DNA from: an uncultured Fibrobacter sp.
GTDB taxonomy: Bacteria > Fibrobacterota > Fibrobacteria > Fibrobacterales > Fibrobacteraceae
Reading direction: 5' to 3'
Length of the DNA stretch: 38,070 nucleotides
NCBI GenBank assembly: GCA_946183925.1
Contig: CAMHDS010000014.1
Location: forward strand, 1-38,070
The position numbers and the translations under genes are program-made. Positions 1 to 10,088 of the stretch are shown piece after piece. Under the pieces are notes generated by a model that saw only the letters and a list, made by a program, of their open reading frames with translations, was not told the DNA's origin and searched no databases. Numbering within the stretch: the first letter of the stretch is position 1; each line of letters opens with the position of its first letter.

Positions 1-600
1 GTCGAGGAGTGCGGCACCGCCCACGGCAGGAATACTCATGAGGAAACTGAATTCGCCGGCGTACTTGCGGTTCACTCCCATGAACATCATGGCGCTGATG
101 GTAGAGCCGCTGCGGCTGATGCCCGGAATGCAGGCGATGCCCTGGACGCTACCGGTCACGAGTGCTCGCCACCAGTTCATCTTGACGCCCTCGTTATCCG
201 GATGCTTGGCTCCGGTAGCGCCCCACTGCGAGGTAAACAGCAACAAGCCCGTAAAAAGTTCGGCAACGCACACGGCCCGCGGGTTCTCGAAAAGGCCTTC
301 GAGCATGTCCTTGAAACCGAGGCCAATCATCGCTGTCGGGATGCTTGCTAGAATGATGTAGCCTGCTTCGCGCAACTGGTCCGGATTTTTGCGGATGCAG
401 CCCACGATGATGTCGGTAATCTTCTTGTAGAACACCACGAAGATGGAAAGAAGCGTTCCGGCGTGGAGCATGATGTCGAAGAACATACCCGCTTCATTCA
501 TGCCGAGTAGTTCGTGGCCCAGCACGAGGTGGCCGGAGCTGGAAATGGGGAGAAATTCGGCGAGGCCCTGCAAAAGGCCGAGGATGATGGATTCAATCAT
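1..600 (-). CDS. uppP: Undecaprenyl-diphosphatase UppP (BacA), 5' part; 3' end beyond window
   Basis: Integral membrane phosphatase that converts undecaprenyl diphosphate to undecaprenyl phosphate, recycling the lipid carrier for peptidoglycan and other envelope polymers. The frame is open from the ATG at 600 to the left edge (200 codons). Near the N-terminus it reads QGLAEFLPISSSGHLVLGHE, the family signature with catalytic Glu15 and His24; further on it has the second signature PGISRSGST with the conserved Arg. Hydrophobic helices alternate throughout. About a quarter of the usual ~270 residues is missing at the window edge. It lies 69 bases downstream of the envelope operon on the same strand. 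No Shine-Dalgarno sequence is visible; a TAAATTTT box ends about five bases before the ATG, so the message may have almost no leader. The identification is secure from the two motifs. Confidence 0.95.
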   Translation of the reverse strand, partial: MIESIILGLLQGLAEFLPISSSGHLVLGHELLGMNEAGMFFDIMLHAGTLLSIFVVFYKKITDIIVGCIRKNPDQLREAGYIILASIPTAMIGLGFKDMLEGLFENPRAVCVAELFTGLLLFTSQWGATGAKHPDNEGVKMNWWRALVTGSVQGIACIPGISRSGSTISAMMFMGVNRKYAGEFSFLMSIPAVGGAALLD

Positions 601-669
601 GGTCTAAAATTTAGAAATAAAGCAATTTCTTGGAATTAATTATTGCTGTGGATAGTTATGCTGGTATAA

Positions 670-2262
670 CTAATGCGAAGTTTCTGTTGAATAAAGGGAG
701 TAGGTCGGCATTGAAACGGTCAAGCCGACATAGGCTCCGTTGGAATTTTGATAGGCGTTGGTCCACGTTCTGTGAGCGATGCTGACCCAGCCGATGTCCA
801 GGTTCATGACGTCCCCAAGCGAGATATAGCCGCCCAGCATGAGGGTGGGTCTATCCGGGTGGAAAAAGAAATGTCCCCTGGCGCCAAATTCAACGTCTCT
901 TCCGAATGCCATTTCTGCCATGGCCACCGGGGCAAAGTAAAAATCGAGCAACTTGTATTCCGGCTCAGACTCGTTGCTGTAGGCATCCTTTTCTCGGGTT
1001 CTTTCTGATACCAGCCATGAAAGTGCTACGCCGGTACCAATTCCGATAACTCCAGCTCTGCCGTAGTAACGCAACTTGACCGTCATGGGCCAGGTGAACA
1101 TTTCGGTGGAGTCTGGATTGATGGTTCCTTCAAATTCCTCTTTCAATTCCTGGGAAGCACTTAAGAAGCTCATGACAAAACCGGTATTGAACTGAAAATA
1201 AAAGCCGTAATCCCGCACTTTGGGCCCTTCGTTAATATTGGTATTCTGGTCGGATGTGTAGTCTGAGGCCGGCTCGTTTTCTTCATAGCTGTAATTGTAG
1301 GTCTGAACCTTGGTGGGCTTTCGGTACTTACCCCAGACGATATGGCCTTCAAGGCCTTTCCTGATTTTTCGATCGGAATAAATCTGCTTGCCGCTGTATT
1401 GCTCCGAAGGTAGCTGGAGGTACATTGCAGAATTGTCATAGGAAACTTGGAACAAGAGGCTTCCGATTTTTTCGTCTTCATCTAAGCTGTATATGAATAG
1501 CTCCTTGCCGTTCAACGTGTAAGTGGCGGAAAAACCTTTCTTCAAGTAAATGTCAAAATCTTTTTTATTTGATGCGAGCTTGAACTCCAAATATTCCCCT
1601 TCTGAATTGCCTGTCATTTTTTCTATGAACAGGGGCGCAAGCTGATTCCTGTCATTGTTGCGGAACAAGACTTCTTGGCACGCATCGTACCACAGAGATA
1701 CCTGCTGGTTCCAGGCTCCGGACTTGTGCGGGTCCTTATCGACTTCAAAATAATAGGAGACTTCTACTCCATCGGAAAGCGGTTCCGGCGAAGCTTTTCC
1801 TTCCATTTTAAGCCATTGTTCAGGGCTCCAGCTATGTAATGGCATGGCCTTGTAGCAAGTCTCGATGGCCTCGCGCTTATCTTTGATGCTGGCGACAAGC
1901 CTTGTCCCGCTTAGGCGGATTTCTCCGGTAAGTTCCTGGTAGTGGTTTTCGAATTCGGGAAGGGTTACTCTGTAAAAGGAATCGCAGTCGCTGTCCAGTT
2001 CTTCGGATAGGGAAATCTCGCTACAGCGGTCGTTCATTTCCTGGATTTCTTGTGCCTCGCTCCACAGGTCGGTGAGTTTTTGGCGTGTTCCGTAATCCAA
2101 ATCCTCCCGATCCTTGTATGTTTGTAACTGCTTTAATTTTGACTGGATTTCTTCTTTTGAAATAGTTGAAAGAACAACGGAGGGCTCAGCCATCGTAAAG
2201 ATTGGAAGGCTAAGAATGATGGTCCCCATAAACTGGAAAAGTTTTGGGCTTATCCATTTCAT
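670..2262 (-). CDS. Probable outer-membrane or periplasmic protein, unknown function
   Basis: A 530-residue protein I do not recognise. Residues 1-25 form a signal peptide ending at TMA-EPS. The first ~110 residues are charged and helical, with a Cys pair (C-S-E-I...DSDC). The middle (~120-340) is mixed. The last ~180 residues alternate aromatic and polar residues (YYGRAGVIGIGTGVALSW, GARGHFFFHPDRPTLMLGGY) in the manner of beta-barrel strands, but the protein does not end in a terminal aromatic residue. It is the last of three minus-strand genes, and its ATG overlaps the stop of the upstream gene by 4 bases (ATGA), indicating translational coupling. The context suggests an envelope complex with the two upstream products. 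That it is a barrel is inference from residue pattern only. Confidence 0.75.
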   Translation of the reverse strand: MKWISPKLFQFMGTIILSLPIFTMAEPSVVLSTISKEEIQSKLKQLQTYKDREDLDYGTRQKLTDLWSEAQEIQEMNDRCSEISLSEELDSDCDSFYRVTLPEFENHYQELTGEIRLSGTRLVASIKDKREAIETCYKAMPLHSWSPEQWLKMEGKASPEPLSDGVEVSYYFEVDKDPHKSGAWNQQVSLWYDACQEVLFRNNDRNQLAPLFIEKMTGNSEGEYLEFKLASNKKDFDIYLKKGFSATYTLNGKELFIYSLDEDEKIGSLLFQVSYDNSAMYLQLPSEQYSGKQIYSDRKIRKGLEGHIVWGKYRKPTKVQTYNYSYEENEPASDYTSDQNTNINEGPKVRDYGFYFQFNTGFVMSFLSASQELKEEFEGTINPDSTEMFTWPMTVKLRYYGRAGVIGIGTGVALSWLVSERTREKDAYSNESEPEYKLLDFYFAPVAMAEMAFGRDVEFGARGHFFFHPDRPTLMLGGYISLGDVMNLDIGWVSIAHRTWTNAYQNSNGAYVGLTVSMPTYSLYSTETSH

Positions 2263-3467
2263 GGGCAGACCTCAAGGGTTTCGATACAGCTGCCCAGGTC
2301 CATCTTTTTCAGGGCGTTGGTCTGGGCTTCGTCTTTTGTCCTGCCGGCTCCAGTTCCGCTCCATTTGCATTCCCTGGTTCCCGCCGAAAGGGAAAGGCTG
2401 ACCTTGTAGCTGGTGATGTTCTTCAGAGTGCGTTCGGAAGTAGACTTGATACGGACGGTGACTGTTTGGGCGCTCCTGTCTTGCACCACCTGGCCGAAGT
2501 GTTTTGAAATCTGGTCGGCTACGGCGGTGCAAGCCGACGGCCCTTGGTTGCAGGTGAGATTTAGCGGGCATGCAGGAGAAGAAACCTGGTAGAGAACCTT
2601 GGTTGCTATGAGGCCCGCGAGGTTGCGTTGGTTTGCAGAAATGGCCGGATGGATGAGGATTTCGCCGGAACCGCGGGTCAGGTTGCTTGCCGGAATTTGG
2701 AAGGAAGCTGCACCTTGGGCGTCGGTAGCGGCATTTGCAAGGGCTTTTCCGCCGTTTTCGATAAGGAGTGGAAAATTGGGGATAGGCCCCTTGGGGCCTG
2801 CTACGGTTACGGTTAGGAGAAAGCTCGATTTCGGGCCGAGTTCTTGCGGGTTGCCTTCTTTTGATACGGAAATCTGGAGCTGCCGTAGGGCTAGCGTCAG
2901 TGCCTGCTGTATGGCGGCGGATTCCGTCTTGAGCCGCATGGAGTTGTCCAGAGGAGTGTATAAGGACATTTCCTCCAGGATGGGCTCCTGGGATTTTACG
3001 ATTCCTGGGATTGTGGCGAGCAGCCTGTCCGTTTCGACAAAACGCAGCTCTACAAGGGCCTGCCTTGCCTTGGCTTCCGTTTCGTTGATTGTGCGCTGGA
3101 GGGTTTCCAGCTTGAACCTGTATTTGGAAACGAGCTCGTCCAGATCCAGGGTGGCGGTGGCTCCGAAACGCTTGCCGTTCTTGGGTAGAACCTGAATGCG
3201 GACGCCGTTCAGGAACAAGTCCGATCGGGAAAAGTTCTGGGTTTTGATTTTCTTTTCGACTTCGGAGTTGCCGTTGTCGGAGGTTGCTTCGCTGTGGGTT
3301 AGGCTTGTGGAGGCGTCAATATGTACAGAAATCTGTTTGGCTACCCCCGCACGTGCCGCCTCCGTAGCCGCCTCCTGGGATTCTTCGGAATAGCCGGTCC
3401 AGGAAATAACCTTGGCCGAAACGGCTATGGCAAAAACGAAGAAAATGAGGAGGACTTTCGGAAACAT
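2259..3467 (-). CDS. Periplasmic LPP20/FlgT-like protein
   Basis: 402 residues with an N-terminal signal peptide (MFPKVLLIFFVFAIAVSA). Just after it comes a segment of the LPP20/FlgT type (EAATEAARAGVAKQISVHI followed by a Thr/Ser-rich strand), a fold seen in envelope lipoproteins and flagellar FlgT. Around residues 130-190 there is a helical region, then a short beta-rich region (PIPNFPLLIENGGKALANAA) like an Ig-type or carboxypeptidase-regulatory repeat. The C-terminus repeats an LPP20-like alpha-beta unit (TKDEAQTNALKKMD). The gene starts 14 bases after the upstream lipoprotein gene ends and overlaps the next gene by 4 bases. No good Shine-Dalgarno sequence precedes the ATG, so expression may depend on coupling. 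Exact function unknown; the domain call is by eye. Confidence 0.75.
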   Translation of the reverse strand: MFPKVLLIFFVFAIAVSAKVISWTGYSEESQEAATEAARAGVAKQISVHIDASTSLTHSEATSDNGNSEVEKKIKTQNFSRSDLFLNGVRIQVLPKNGKRFGATATLDLDELVSKYRFKLETLQRTINETEAKARQALVELRFVETDRLLATIPGIVKSQEPILEEMSLYTPLDNSMRLKTESAAIQQALTLALRQLQISVSKEGNPQELGPKSSFLLTVTVAGPKGPIPNFPLLIENGGKALANAATDAQGAASFQIPASNLTRGSGEILIHPAISANQRNLAGLIATKVLYQVSSPACPLNLTCNQGPSACTAVADQISKHFGQVVQDRSAQTVTVRIKSTSERTLKNITSYKVSLSLSAGTRECKWSGTGAGRTKDEAQTNALKKMDLGSCIETLEVCP

Positions 3468-3480
3468 GCGGAATGCCGGG

Positions 3481-4431
3481 TTAGTTCAGTTCCAGAATGA
3501 TAAGCTTGTTGACGATATTGTTCTTCTTTGCTTGGGCAGAAGAGGAAACGGCGCTTTTGATGGCCGAATAGACGGCGTAGGCGTCCGGATAAACCTCGGG
3601 GTCTGCATAGACGATGATGTCTATGGTCCTTTCGGTTACGTTATTGACTCGAACCGACTTGAATGCGCTTCTCAGGGAAGATATGCTCAGGTCTTGCAGG
3701 TCTTCCAGTCCCGAACCCTGGAACCGTTCGCCAATCCGTAGGACCACCTTATACTGGACGCCTTTCTTGGCGTCTTCGTTCCAGTAAGAGAGGATTGTCT
3801 TTTCTAGGGCGGGGAGCGCCTTTTTGGCGGCAGAAATTACCAGGTAACGCTGCTTGTCCTTGCTGTTCCCGTGGTTCTGGACCATGCCGGTCTTGGAGCC
3901 GAGCTGCCTGGCTGTGGAGGTTTCATAGGCGGAAAGTTCGACGTTCACCATGTCGTTCTTGATGGAGCCGGAGAACTTGATATAGACATCGGCGCCGAGG
4001 GCGAGCCCTGCAATGTAGGACATGTCGTCGCCGTTGCCAGAAATATCGCCCTGCATCTGGATTAGGTTGGACAGGTCTTCGGAACCTTCCAGGGAGCGCA
4101 CCTCGTAGCCCTTTTCGGTAAGGTACTCGTTAATACCTTCCATGACGGCCTTGGCAAAGGGATTGTTGGAAACGACCTCCATGGGGGAGGAGCCTTTACC
4201 CGAGGCGGCGGGTAGTGCCATCAGTATGGGGCGAGAAACTCCGGAGTAAGCGGCGGTAGGGGCCGAGGTTACGGACGGGGTGCTTGCTGCAGGGCTGGTT
4301 TCGGAGTCTAGCGCGCTGTATCCTGCCCGTGCCCTGGCGCGTTCCGCGTCGTGGGATGGGGGGGCGGAGGCGCAACCGGCTATACCTAAAAGGGCCGCGG
4401 CAAAAATTATGTAGCGACAAAGTAGTTTCAT
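3481..4431 (-). CDS. Envelope lipoprotein, LpoB/DUF6175-like
   Basis: 316 residues. A lipoprotein signal peptide with lipobox LGIAGC places the acylated Cys near residue 20. A Pro/Ala/Ser/Thr-rich linker follows to about residue 65, then an alpha-beta domain (ILMALPAASGK, FAKAVMEGINEYLTEKGYEV, ADVYIKFSGSIKNDMVNVEL) of the kind found in LpoB, CsgG and DUF6175 proteins, which assemble at the outer membrane. A second alpha-beta unit fills residues ~220-316. First gene of the three-gene operon. Its ATG has a good Shine-Dalgarno sequence (AAGGAAA, six bases before the start), and a TATATT box lies about 20 bases further up. I infer a structural or scaffold role in the envelope; no enzymatic motif is visible. 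Confidence 0.8.
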   Translation of the reverse strand: MKLLCRYIIFAAALLGIAGCASAPPSHDAERARARAGYSALDSETSPAASTPSVTSAPTAAYSGVSRPILMALPAASGKGSSPMEVVSNNPFAKAVMEGINEYLTEKGYEVRSLEGSEDLSNLIQMQGDISGNGDDMSYIAGLALGADVYIKFSGSIKNDMVNVELSAYETSTARQLGSKTGMVQNHGNSKDKQRYLVISAAKKALPALEKTILSYWNEDAKKGVQYKVVLRIGERFQGSGLEDLQDLSISSLRSAFKSVRVNNVTERTIDIIVYADPEVYPDAYAVYSAIKSAVSSSAQAKKNNIVNKLIILELN

Positions 4432-4491
4432 TGTATTTCCTTGCCTCTAATATAAGTTTTCTACGGACGAATTAAGCAAAAAAAAGGATTT

Positions 4492-6462
4492 CTACTGGAT
4501 TTCTATACCTGTATCGCGTTCGATGACTGTCTCGCAGGCGGCCTTGAAGGTTTCGGGGGTGGCGATGGTGGTGAGACTTTGCTTCTTGGTGCGCGTGATG
4601 CCCGTGTAGAGAATCTGGCGATTTAATAGCGGATGCCCTTTTCGTGTAGGTAGGAACATCATGATGTTCGGGTAGCCGGATCCCTGGGATTTGTGGATGG
4701 TAATCGCGAAGGAGGGGTCTAAGCAATCTTCTGGGAAATAGGAGAGCGGGTAGAATACAAACTGGGATTTTTTCTTGAGCATCAAGAAAAGCTGGTCGTG
4801 CCTCGCGGACTGCACCACGATTCCCGTGTCGCCGTTGTACAGTTCAAATTCGCTCTGGTTGCGATTAAATATCAGGATTTGTCCCACGAACCTGGGGGCC
4901 ACAGCCTGGGTAAGCGTTTCCGAGACGATTTGGTTCAATGTTTCAACGCCCCGGTTTCCTCGCCGTTCTGCCGATAGGATGCGTGACCGATTGGCCAATT
5001 CCCATAACTGGTTCCGGATTTCAAGTTGCTCGGGAGGAATGCAATCTGCAGCGATGTCCGGGTTTACGGACTGGGCAAGTTCCATAAGCGGTGAGTAGAA
5101 TTTTTTTGTCCACTTGCAGACAAGGTTTTCGACTGCCCGGAGTTCCTCTCTGCGGGAGAGAGTTTTTCCCTGATTCAGGTCAAGCATGTAGATGCTGTCG
5201 GCTTGTTCCCAATAGCGCATGTGTGGTTCAAATGAAGATGCTTCGAACGGGACTATTTCGCCCCGCTTGATTTTTCCGGCGAGTATGCCTATTTTAGAAT
5301 CGTCGCCGAAACGATTGGAACGGGTGAGTTTGACCACGAAATTGCGGTTGAATTCCAGGATGTTTCCAAGTACCGCGCCTGCATCGACGGAGGGTAGCTG
5401 GTTTGGGTCGCCAAGAATAAACAATCTGAAGTTTCCGCTGGGGGAAAGTGCTTGGAGGAAGGCGGCAAAGAGTGAGATGTCAATCATGCTCGCTTCGTCA
5501 ATGATGTAGATGGCTTGTTCAGGGAGCGGATTACCAGAATTGAATGTGAATCCGCCTTTTGCAATACTGTATTTCAAGAGCCTATGGAGTGTACTGTTTG
5601 ATGCCTTTGTTAGTTTTTCTAAAATGTGCGGATGTTCTTTCTTTTTCGAGTCTGAAATTTCGCGCAGGGTGTCTTCCATGCTTTCGGCGAGACGGTCCGC
5701 CGCCTTGCCGCTGGGGGCCGCCATGTACAAATCCCAGTTTAGGTATTTTTTGTCACTTTCTAAGAGCTTCCACAGCAAAAAACCGATAACAGTTGTCTTT
5801 CCTGTGCCGGGACCGCCTGTAATAATCAGATTCTGCTTTGTACCTCGAACAATAACTTCGATTTGATGTTCGTCAAAAGCAATAGGGGAACCTTCGCGCA
5901 AAAGCCCCTGAATGAATTTTTTTGTCTGTTCCTCGTCGTTGCTGTCAAGCGCAACTTCCTTAAAGAATCCCGATTTGAAGATGTTTTCAATATGCTTCTT
6001 GTCTTCAAGATGCTTGGCCGAAATGAGATAACGGCCTTCGGAAGTTTGCTGAATGCATAGGGGAGTCGATTCGCTTCCAACAATTTGCGCATATTTCCCC
6101 GAAAGTAAGTCTTTTACGCCATCCCTGATGACTGATGAAAAAAAGTCCGCCGCTACGTAAGGTTTCTGTCGCTTGATACCTTTCAATGTATCTCGGCTTT
6201 CTGCTTGCACTACGAGACCATCCCATTTTTGTTTCCACTTGGCGAAAAGACGTTCAGAATCGAGGGGAATACGCGTGTTGCCGTCTTCCAGCAGAGAGAT
6301 GTATACCAGTAGTACCTTTTGCGCGTTCTGTGACAACTGCGGCTTTTGCTGAAGCGAATTGAGCAAGTTAAGCATCTTTTCGGCTATAGGGGAAATGCCG
6401 CGCATCTCGCGGAGCAAGGAGTAAAACTCAGCTGTAGTTTCGCAGATGTTCGTATTTTCCAT
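4492..6462 (-). CDS. recD: Exodeoxyribonuclease V alpha subunit RecD
   Basis: The 5'-3' helicase motor of RecBCD, which unwinds DNA from double-strand breaks. 656 residues, slightly longer than the E. coli protein (about 608). Walker A GGPGTGKTT sits at residues 216-224; the Walker B-type IIDEASMIDISL and motif III GDPNQLPSVDAGAVL follow; near the C-terminus are AITIHKSQGSGYPNIM and LYTGITRTKK, the last SF1B helicase motifs with the arginine finger. The N-terminal ~110 residues match the small RecD domain that contacts RecC. The ATG shares one base with the recB stop (TAATG), so translation is probably coupled. Last gene of recC-recB-recD, the order used in enterobacteria minus ptrA. Confidence 0.95.
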   Translation of the reverse strand: MENTNICETTAEFYSLLREMRGISPIAEKMLNLLNSLQQKPQLSQNAQKVLLVYISLLEDGNTRIPLDSERLFAKWKQKWDGLVVQAESRDTLKGIKRQKPYVAADFFSSVIRDGVKDLLSGKYAQIVGSESTPLCIQQTSEGRYLISAKHLEDKKHIENIFKSGFFKEVALDSNDEEQTKKFIQGLLREGSPIAFDEHQIEVIVRGTKQNLIITGGPGTGKTTVIGFLLWKLLESDKKYLNWDLYMAAPSGKAADRLAESMEDTLREISDSKKKEHPHILEKLTKASNSTLHRLLKYSIAKGGFTFNSGNPLPEQAIYIIDEASMIDISLFAAFLQALSPSGNFRLFILGDPNQLPSVDAGAVLGNILEFNRNFVVKLTRSNRFGDDSKIGILAGKIKRGEIVPFEASSFEPHMRYWEQADSIYMLDLNQGKTLSRREELRAVENLVCKWTKKFYSPLMELAQSVNPDIAADCIPPEQLEIRNQLWELANRSRILSAERRGNRGVETLNQIVSETLTQAVAPRFVGQILIFNRNQSEFELYNGDTGIVVQSARHDQLFLMLKKKSQFVFYPLSYFPEDCLDPSFAITIHKSQGSGYPNIMMFLPTRKGHPLLNRQILYTGITRTKKQSLTTIATPETFKAACETVIERDTGIEIQ

Positions 6463-9400
6463 TATGCGGTCTCCTTAGCACTGCGTCTCATGAGTGCGGC
6501 TATATTGCGGTAGCTCCTTTCAAGGTCTGCATAGCTTTTCCATGTTTGGCAATAAATGCCGTTGCTGGTATTTGCATGGGTACCTCGGGCCAGGGCGTAG
6601 TAGATACCGCCAAAATGCCGCTCGTAAATGTCTTCTTCATTCATATTGCTGTAGAAATGCCTGAGCCATTTTATAAGCAGGTAGCTATAGAGTACTCGTT
6701 GCACAGAATACTCGTCTGCTATTTTTTGAGAAAGTGCGTCCTTGTTGCTGTAGTCGGCTTCATCCATTACGTCTGATTTCCAGTCTAGAATGGAGTAATA
6801 GTCTTCTCCATCATCGCCCTTACGAACGAACATCAAGTCGATAAAACCCTTGCAGAGGATATTAACCCAGTTGGACTTGTCCGAATGGTGGGCATCTAAA
6901 TGAAATCCCATTTCGGCCCGTCGATTATTTGCAGGTAAAGACTTGAGACGGAAAGTCTTTCCGGTCGCCTCGCTTCCGTGAATTTCGGGGAGCTCCGCAT
7001 TCATTGTATTCCAGATAAAATCGGCTGTAAGATCGCTCCATTCGGGATGTTCTTGGATATGGATCGAATTTCCCTGATAGATTTGGATTATCAGGTTGCG
7101 AAGTTCTTCATCGTTGCGGGCGGCATCTTCGTCGGGCAAGTTGCCAACACGTTCAAAATCTAAGTTCTCAAAAACCTTATGTAAAGCATCGCCCAAATTG
7201 GCTCCGCGGGGATAGTTCGGAAGGCTCGAAATGGGTGCGGCCTTATCGTAACTGTTGCAGGGATTCTCCAGCGAAGACGCTTCGTCAATTACGATGCTTA
7301 AATTTTCACGAGAAAGAGGTGTAACTTCAGCATCTTGGTCATCACGATCCGAGACAACTGCGTCTTCGCGGTTTGTCCGGCTTCCGTCAATCGAAATTTC
7401 GTCAAACTCGTTATGAGTCGTATCGGACTTGCTTTCGAGCAGTCGTTTCTTGGCAGCAAGGCTAGAATAGGAATACTGGTAGATACATGCTTCGTTCACG
7501 TTACGCTGCAAAACTTCGAAATCAGGTAATTCGCTTGTATCGATTTTTTCATCTTTTGCATTGCGCAATATTTGGGCAACGATATTCTTTAAATCGGAGA
7601 CTCCTACTTCGGCATAGGGGTCGTCTTGTTGGTCGCGGGCGTATTTTGTTTCAGAAAGATTTGCAAGTGCACGAGCCAAAAATGCGAATGGTTTGTTTGG
7701 GTTGATTTTCCAATCGCCGTCGCCTGCATCTTCGTGCCAGATTTTGTACCGCGGTACAATCATCAAGGACTCTGCGCGTGTATAGGCAACATAGATAAGG
7801 CGCCTCCATTCGGCATGACCCTCGTCTAGATTGATTCTACGGGAAACATCAGAGTCAAAACCGAAGAATTTCTTTTCCTCGAAACTGAACGAATATGGAG
7901 CGCGTTCAGGTTTGAAATTGTCACCCCGAAGTCCGCCCGTAATAATCGCGATAGGGAAAGCGAGTCCTTTTGAAGCGTAAATTGTCATAAGGTTTACCGC
8001 ATCAAAATCGCTACCTTTTGCCACAAGGTTGCCATCGACATCATCAACGTCTTCAGAATCGTTTGCAAGTCCCTGTAAGTGTTTTATGGTTTCTTCAAGA
8101 GAAACGTGGTTGTTGTACAGAAAATCGAAAATGTAAGTCCCGATTTGCTTGATTTTTGCTAGCTGTTGTAAGGTCGCAGGCGTACTCAGATATTTGTCTA
8201 TTTCAGTTTCCTGGTAAATGCTTTCTTGAAGTTCTGCCCAGCGGGACTTTGAAACCAGATGCCGCCAAGATATAAACAGGTTCATGATTCGGCTGGTCGG
8301 GTAAGTGAAGGATTCGTCTTCGACGCGTTCTAGAGGCACCCTGAAAAAGTCCGTGATGAGAGCTTCGTTCAAAAATTTTCGATTCCAACTAGAGAAATCG
8401 GGCGCATTAAGGGCTTTTAGAAACGAAATCCAACTGGCACATTCCCTACCGCAGAACAGGTTCGTATCTTTGTAACGGGCATACGGCACTCCCACCTGTG
8501 CAAGCGCGTTTTCCATGGCGGTCATTTCGCTTCGGGTACGGGAAAGAATGGCGAAATCCGAAAAGCGGACATTCCGCATTTTCTTTTTGTCCTTATCAAA
8601 GACTTGCAATGCTGTTTTTGCGTTGTCGCAAGTGCTAGGTGCGCAACACTCCACAATTTTTCTCACGACAAAGTCGGCAAATTCAAATTCGTCGTTGATC
8701 TTTGAAATCCAGAAGGGCTTAGTTGGATTGCCGTTCAGAGTGGGAGGCTTTTTCTTGCGGTCTGCAGGAGGAACATCCGATTTAGAAAAGTCACCCTTGT
8801 CTAAAAAATCTCCTTTGAAAAGTTCATTGCAGGCTTCAATAATTTCATCGCTGGAGCGGTTGTTTGTCGAAAGTTGTCGCCCATTTTCTCTGCCGATTTC
8901 GGAGATGGCTTTATGATACACGCTGACATCGGCTCCCTGGAACGAAAAAATAGACTGCTTGGGGTCTCCCACAACCACAATGTTATTGTCGGTAGCGTCC
9001 AGGAAAATGGTCTTGAAGATATCCCATTGCAACTGGTTTGTGTCCTGAAACTCGTCAATGATGGCGTAGCGGTAGGTTTCACGTAGTTTTTGCAGCAGGT
9101 CGCCATTTCCTCTCACGATAGAATCGTGGACTCCGTTAATCATATCGCTGAAAGACTGCGTTTTGTTTTCTCGTTTACCCTTCTGCCATAGATCGACAAG
9201 TTCGTTCACATGGTCGTAAATGAACCTGTGGTAATTCTCGAGCTTCTGTTTTTGTAGGTCTTTTTTTTGAAGATTAAAGAAAAAATCTACAGCATCGTTC
9301 AATTCGTTGGCAACCCAAATGCCCCGCCAATTCTTGTCGAATTTTTTTCCGTTAAATAGCTTATCTGTGCCATCGTATAATTTAAGGGCTTCGATGAAAT

Positions 9401-10088
9401 CAGAAAGCTTTACAAAGTTCTTTTTATCCTTGTATTCTCTCTCCGCCGAAGCATCCTTATTTTCAAGCAGCGTATTCCATGCGTCTTTTGCACCTGGATA
9501 CCATGTGAGAATTCCGTCAAGCGTGCTGTAATCAGGCTCAAATAGACTTATTCCATGATTTTGTAGCATGAAACCAGCGGCATTTACGAAATTCTTGACG
9601 AAAGTCTCCATCTTGAATTTGGGGGCGTTCAAGATTTCCTGAAAAGAAGATTCAAAAGACCACCTGTCGCGAATAAGTTGTTGGATTAAGGTCTCGATAC
9701 TATCGTCCGATACAACATCTAGACTGAACGAGGATCCTGCTTCATACGCAAAATCATGGAGTACTTTCTGGCAAAAAGAATGAATTGTAAATATCGGTGC
9801 TGTGTGAATATTCTGAAGTGCCTCGCGATAGCAATCTTGGTTTTCTTCGGCGAGACATTCTTCCATTTTTTGTCGGATGCGGTCACGAAGTTCTCCTGTG
9901 GCCTTGTCGGTATAGGTAACAATCAAAATCTTGGAAAGCGGAATTCCTGGTATGCCTTTTTCACCACGTACCAGTTTCGCTACCAATTGCTGGATGGTGT
10001 ATGTCTTTCCGGTACCTGCCGAAGCATCGATATACAGGTCGTTCCCAAAATGAAAATCGTCAATTTCAAAAGGCTTAATCTGGGTCAT
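6462..10088 (-). CDS. recB: Exodeoxyribonuclease V beta subunit RecB
   Basis: 3'-5' SF1A helicase fused to the single nuclease domain of RecBCD. 1208 residues. Walker A ASAGTGKT at residues 22-29; TYTDKATGELRDRI (motif Ia); IDEFQDTNQLQW with the DEFQD acidic motif at 345-349; VVVGDPKQSIFSFQGAD (motif III); YASKGLAFPI and RRLIYVAYTRAE (motifs V and VI). The C-terminal nuclease shows all metal-binding elements: LGDALHKVFE (His), GFIDLMF (Asp), and DWKSD with Asp1102 and Lys1104, followed by the QxxxY-type SVQRVLYSYLL. The domains and catalytic residues are complete, so an active helicase-nuclease is expected. The start overlaps the end of recC by 14 bases. An internal acidic linker around residues 880-940 looks variable. 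Confidence 0.96.
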   Translation of the reverse strand: MTQIKPFEIDDFHFGNDLYIDASAGTGKTYTIQQLVAKLVRGEKGIPGIPLSKILIVTYTDKATGELRDRIRQKMEECLAEENQDCYREALQNIHTAPIFTIHSFCQKVLHDFAYEAGSSFSLDVVSDDSIETLIQQLIRDRWSFESSFQEILNAPKFKMETFVKNFVNAAGFMLQNHGISLFEPDYSTLDGILTWYPGAKDAWNTLLENKDASAEREYKDKKNFVKLSDFIEALKLYDGTDKLFNGKKFDKNWRGIWVANELNDAVDFFFNLQKKDLQKQKLENYHRFIYDHVNELVDLWQKGKRENKTQSFSDMINGVHDSIVRGNGDLLQKLRETYRYAIIDEFQDTNQLQWDIFKTIFLDATDNNIVVVGDPKQSIFSFQGADVSVYHKAISEIGRENGRQLSTNNRSSDEIIEACNELFKGDFLDKGDFSKSDVPPADRKKKPPTLNGNPTKPFWISKINDEFEFADFVVRKIVECCAPSTCDNAKTALQVFDKDKKKMRNVRFSDFAILSRTRSEMTAMENALAQVGVPYARYKDTNLFCGRECASWISFLKALNAPDFSSWNRKFLNEALITDFFRVPLERVEDESFTYPTSRIMNLFISWRHLVSKSRWAELQESIYQETEIDKYLSTPATLQQLAKIKQIGTYIFDFLYNNHVSLEETIKHLQGLANDSEDVDDVDGNLVAKGSDFDAVNLMTIYASKGLAFPIAIITGGLRGDNFKPERAPYSFSFEEKKFFGFDSDVSRRINLDEGHAEWRRLIYVAYTRAESLMIVPRYKIWHEDAGDGDWKINPNKPFAFLARALANLSETKYARDQQDDPYAEVGVSDLKNIVAQILRNAKDEKIDTSELPDFEVLQRNVNEACIYQYSYSSLAAKKRLLESKSDTTHNEFDEISIDGSRTNREDAVVSDRDDQDAEVTPLSRENLSIVIDEASSLENPCNSYDKAAPISSLPNYPRGANLGDALHKVFENLDFERVGNLPDEDAARNDEELRNLIIQIYQGNSIHIQEHPEWSDLTADFIWNTMNAELPEIHGSEATGKTFRLKSLPANNRRAEMGFHLDAHHSDKSNWVNILCKGFIDLMFVRKGDDGEDYYSILDWKSDVMDEADYSNKDALSQKIADEYSVQRVLYSYLLIKWLRHFYSNMNEEDIYERHFGGIYYALARGTHANTSNGIYCQTWKSYADLERSYRNIAALMRRSAKETA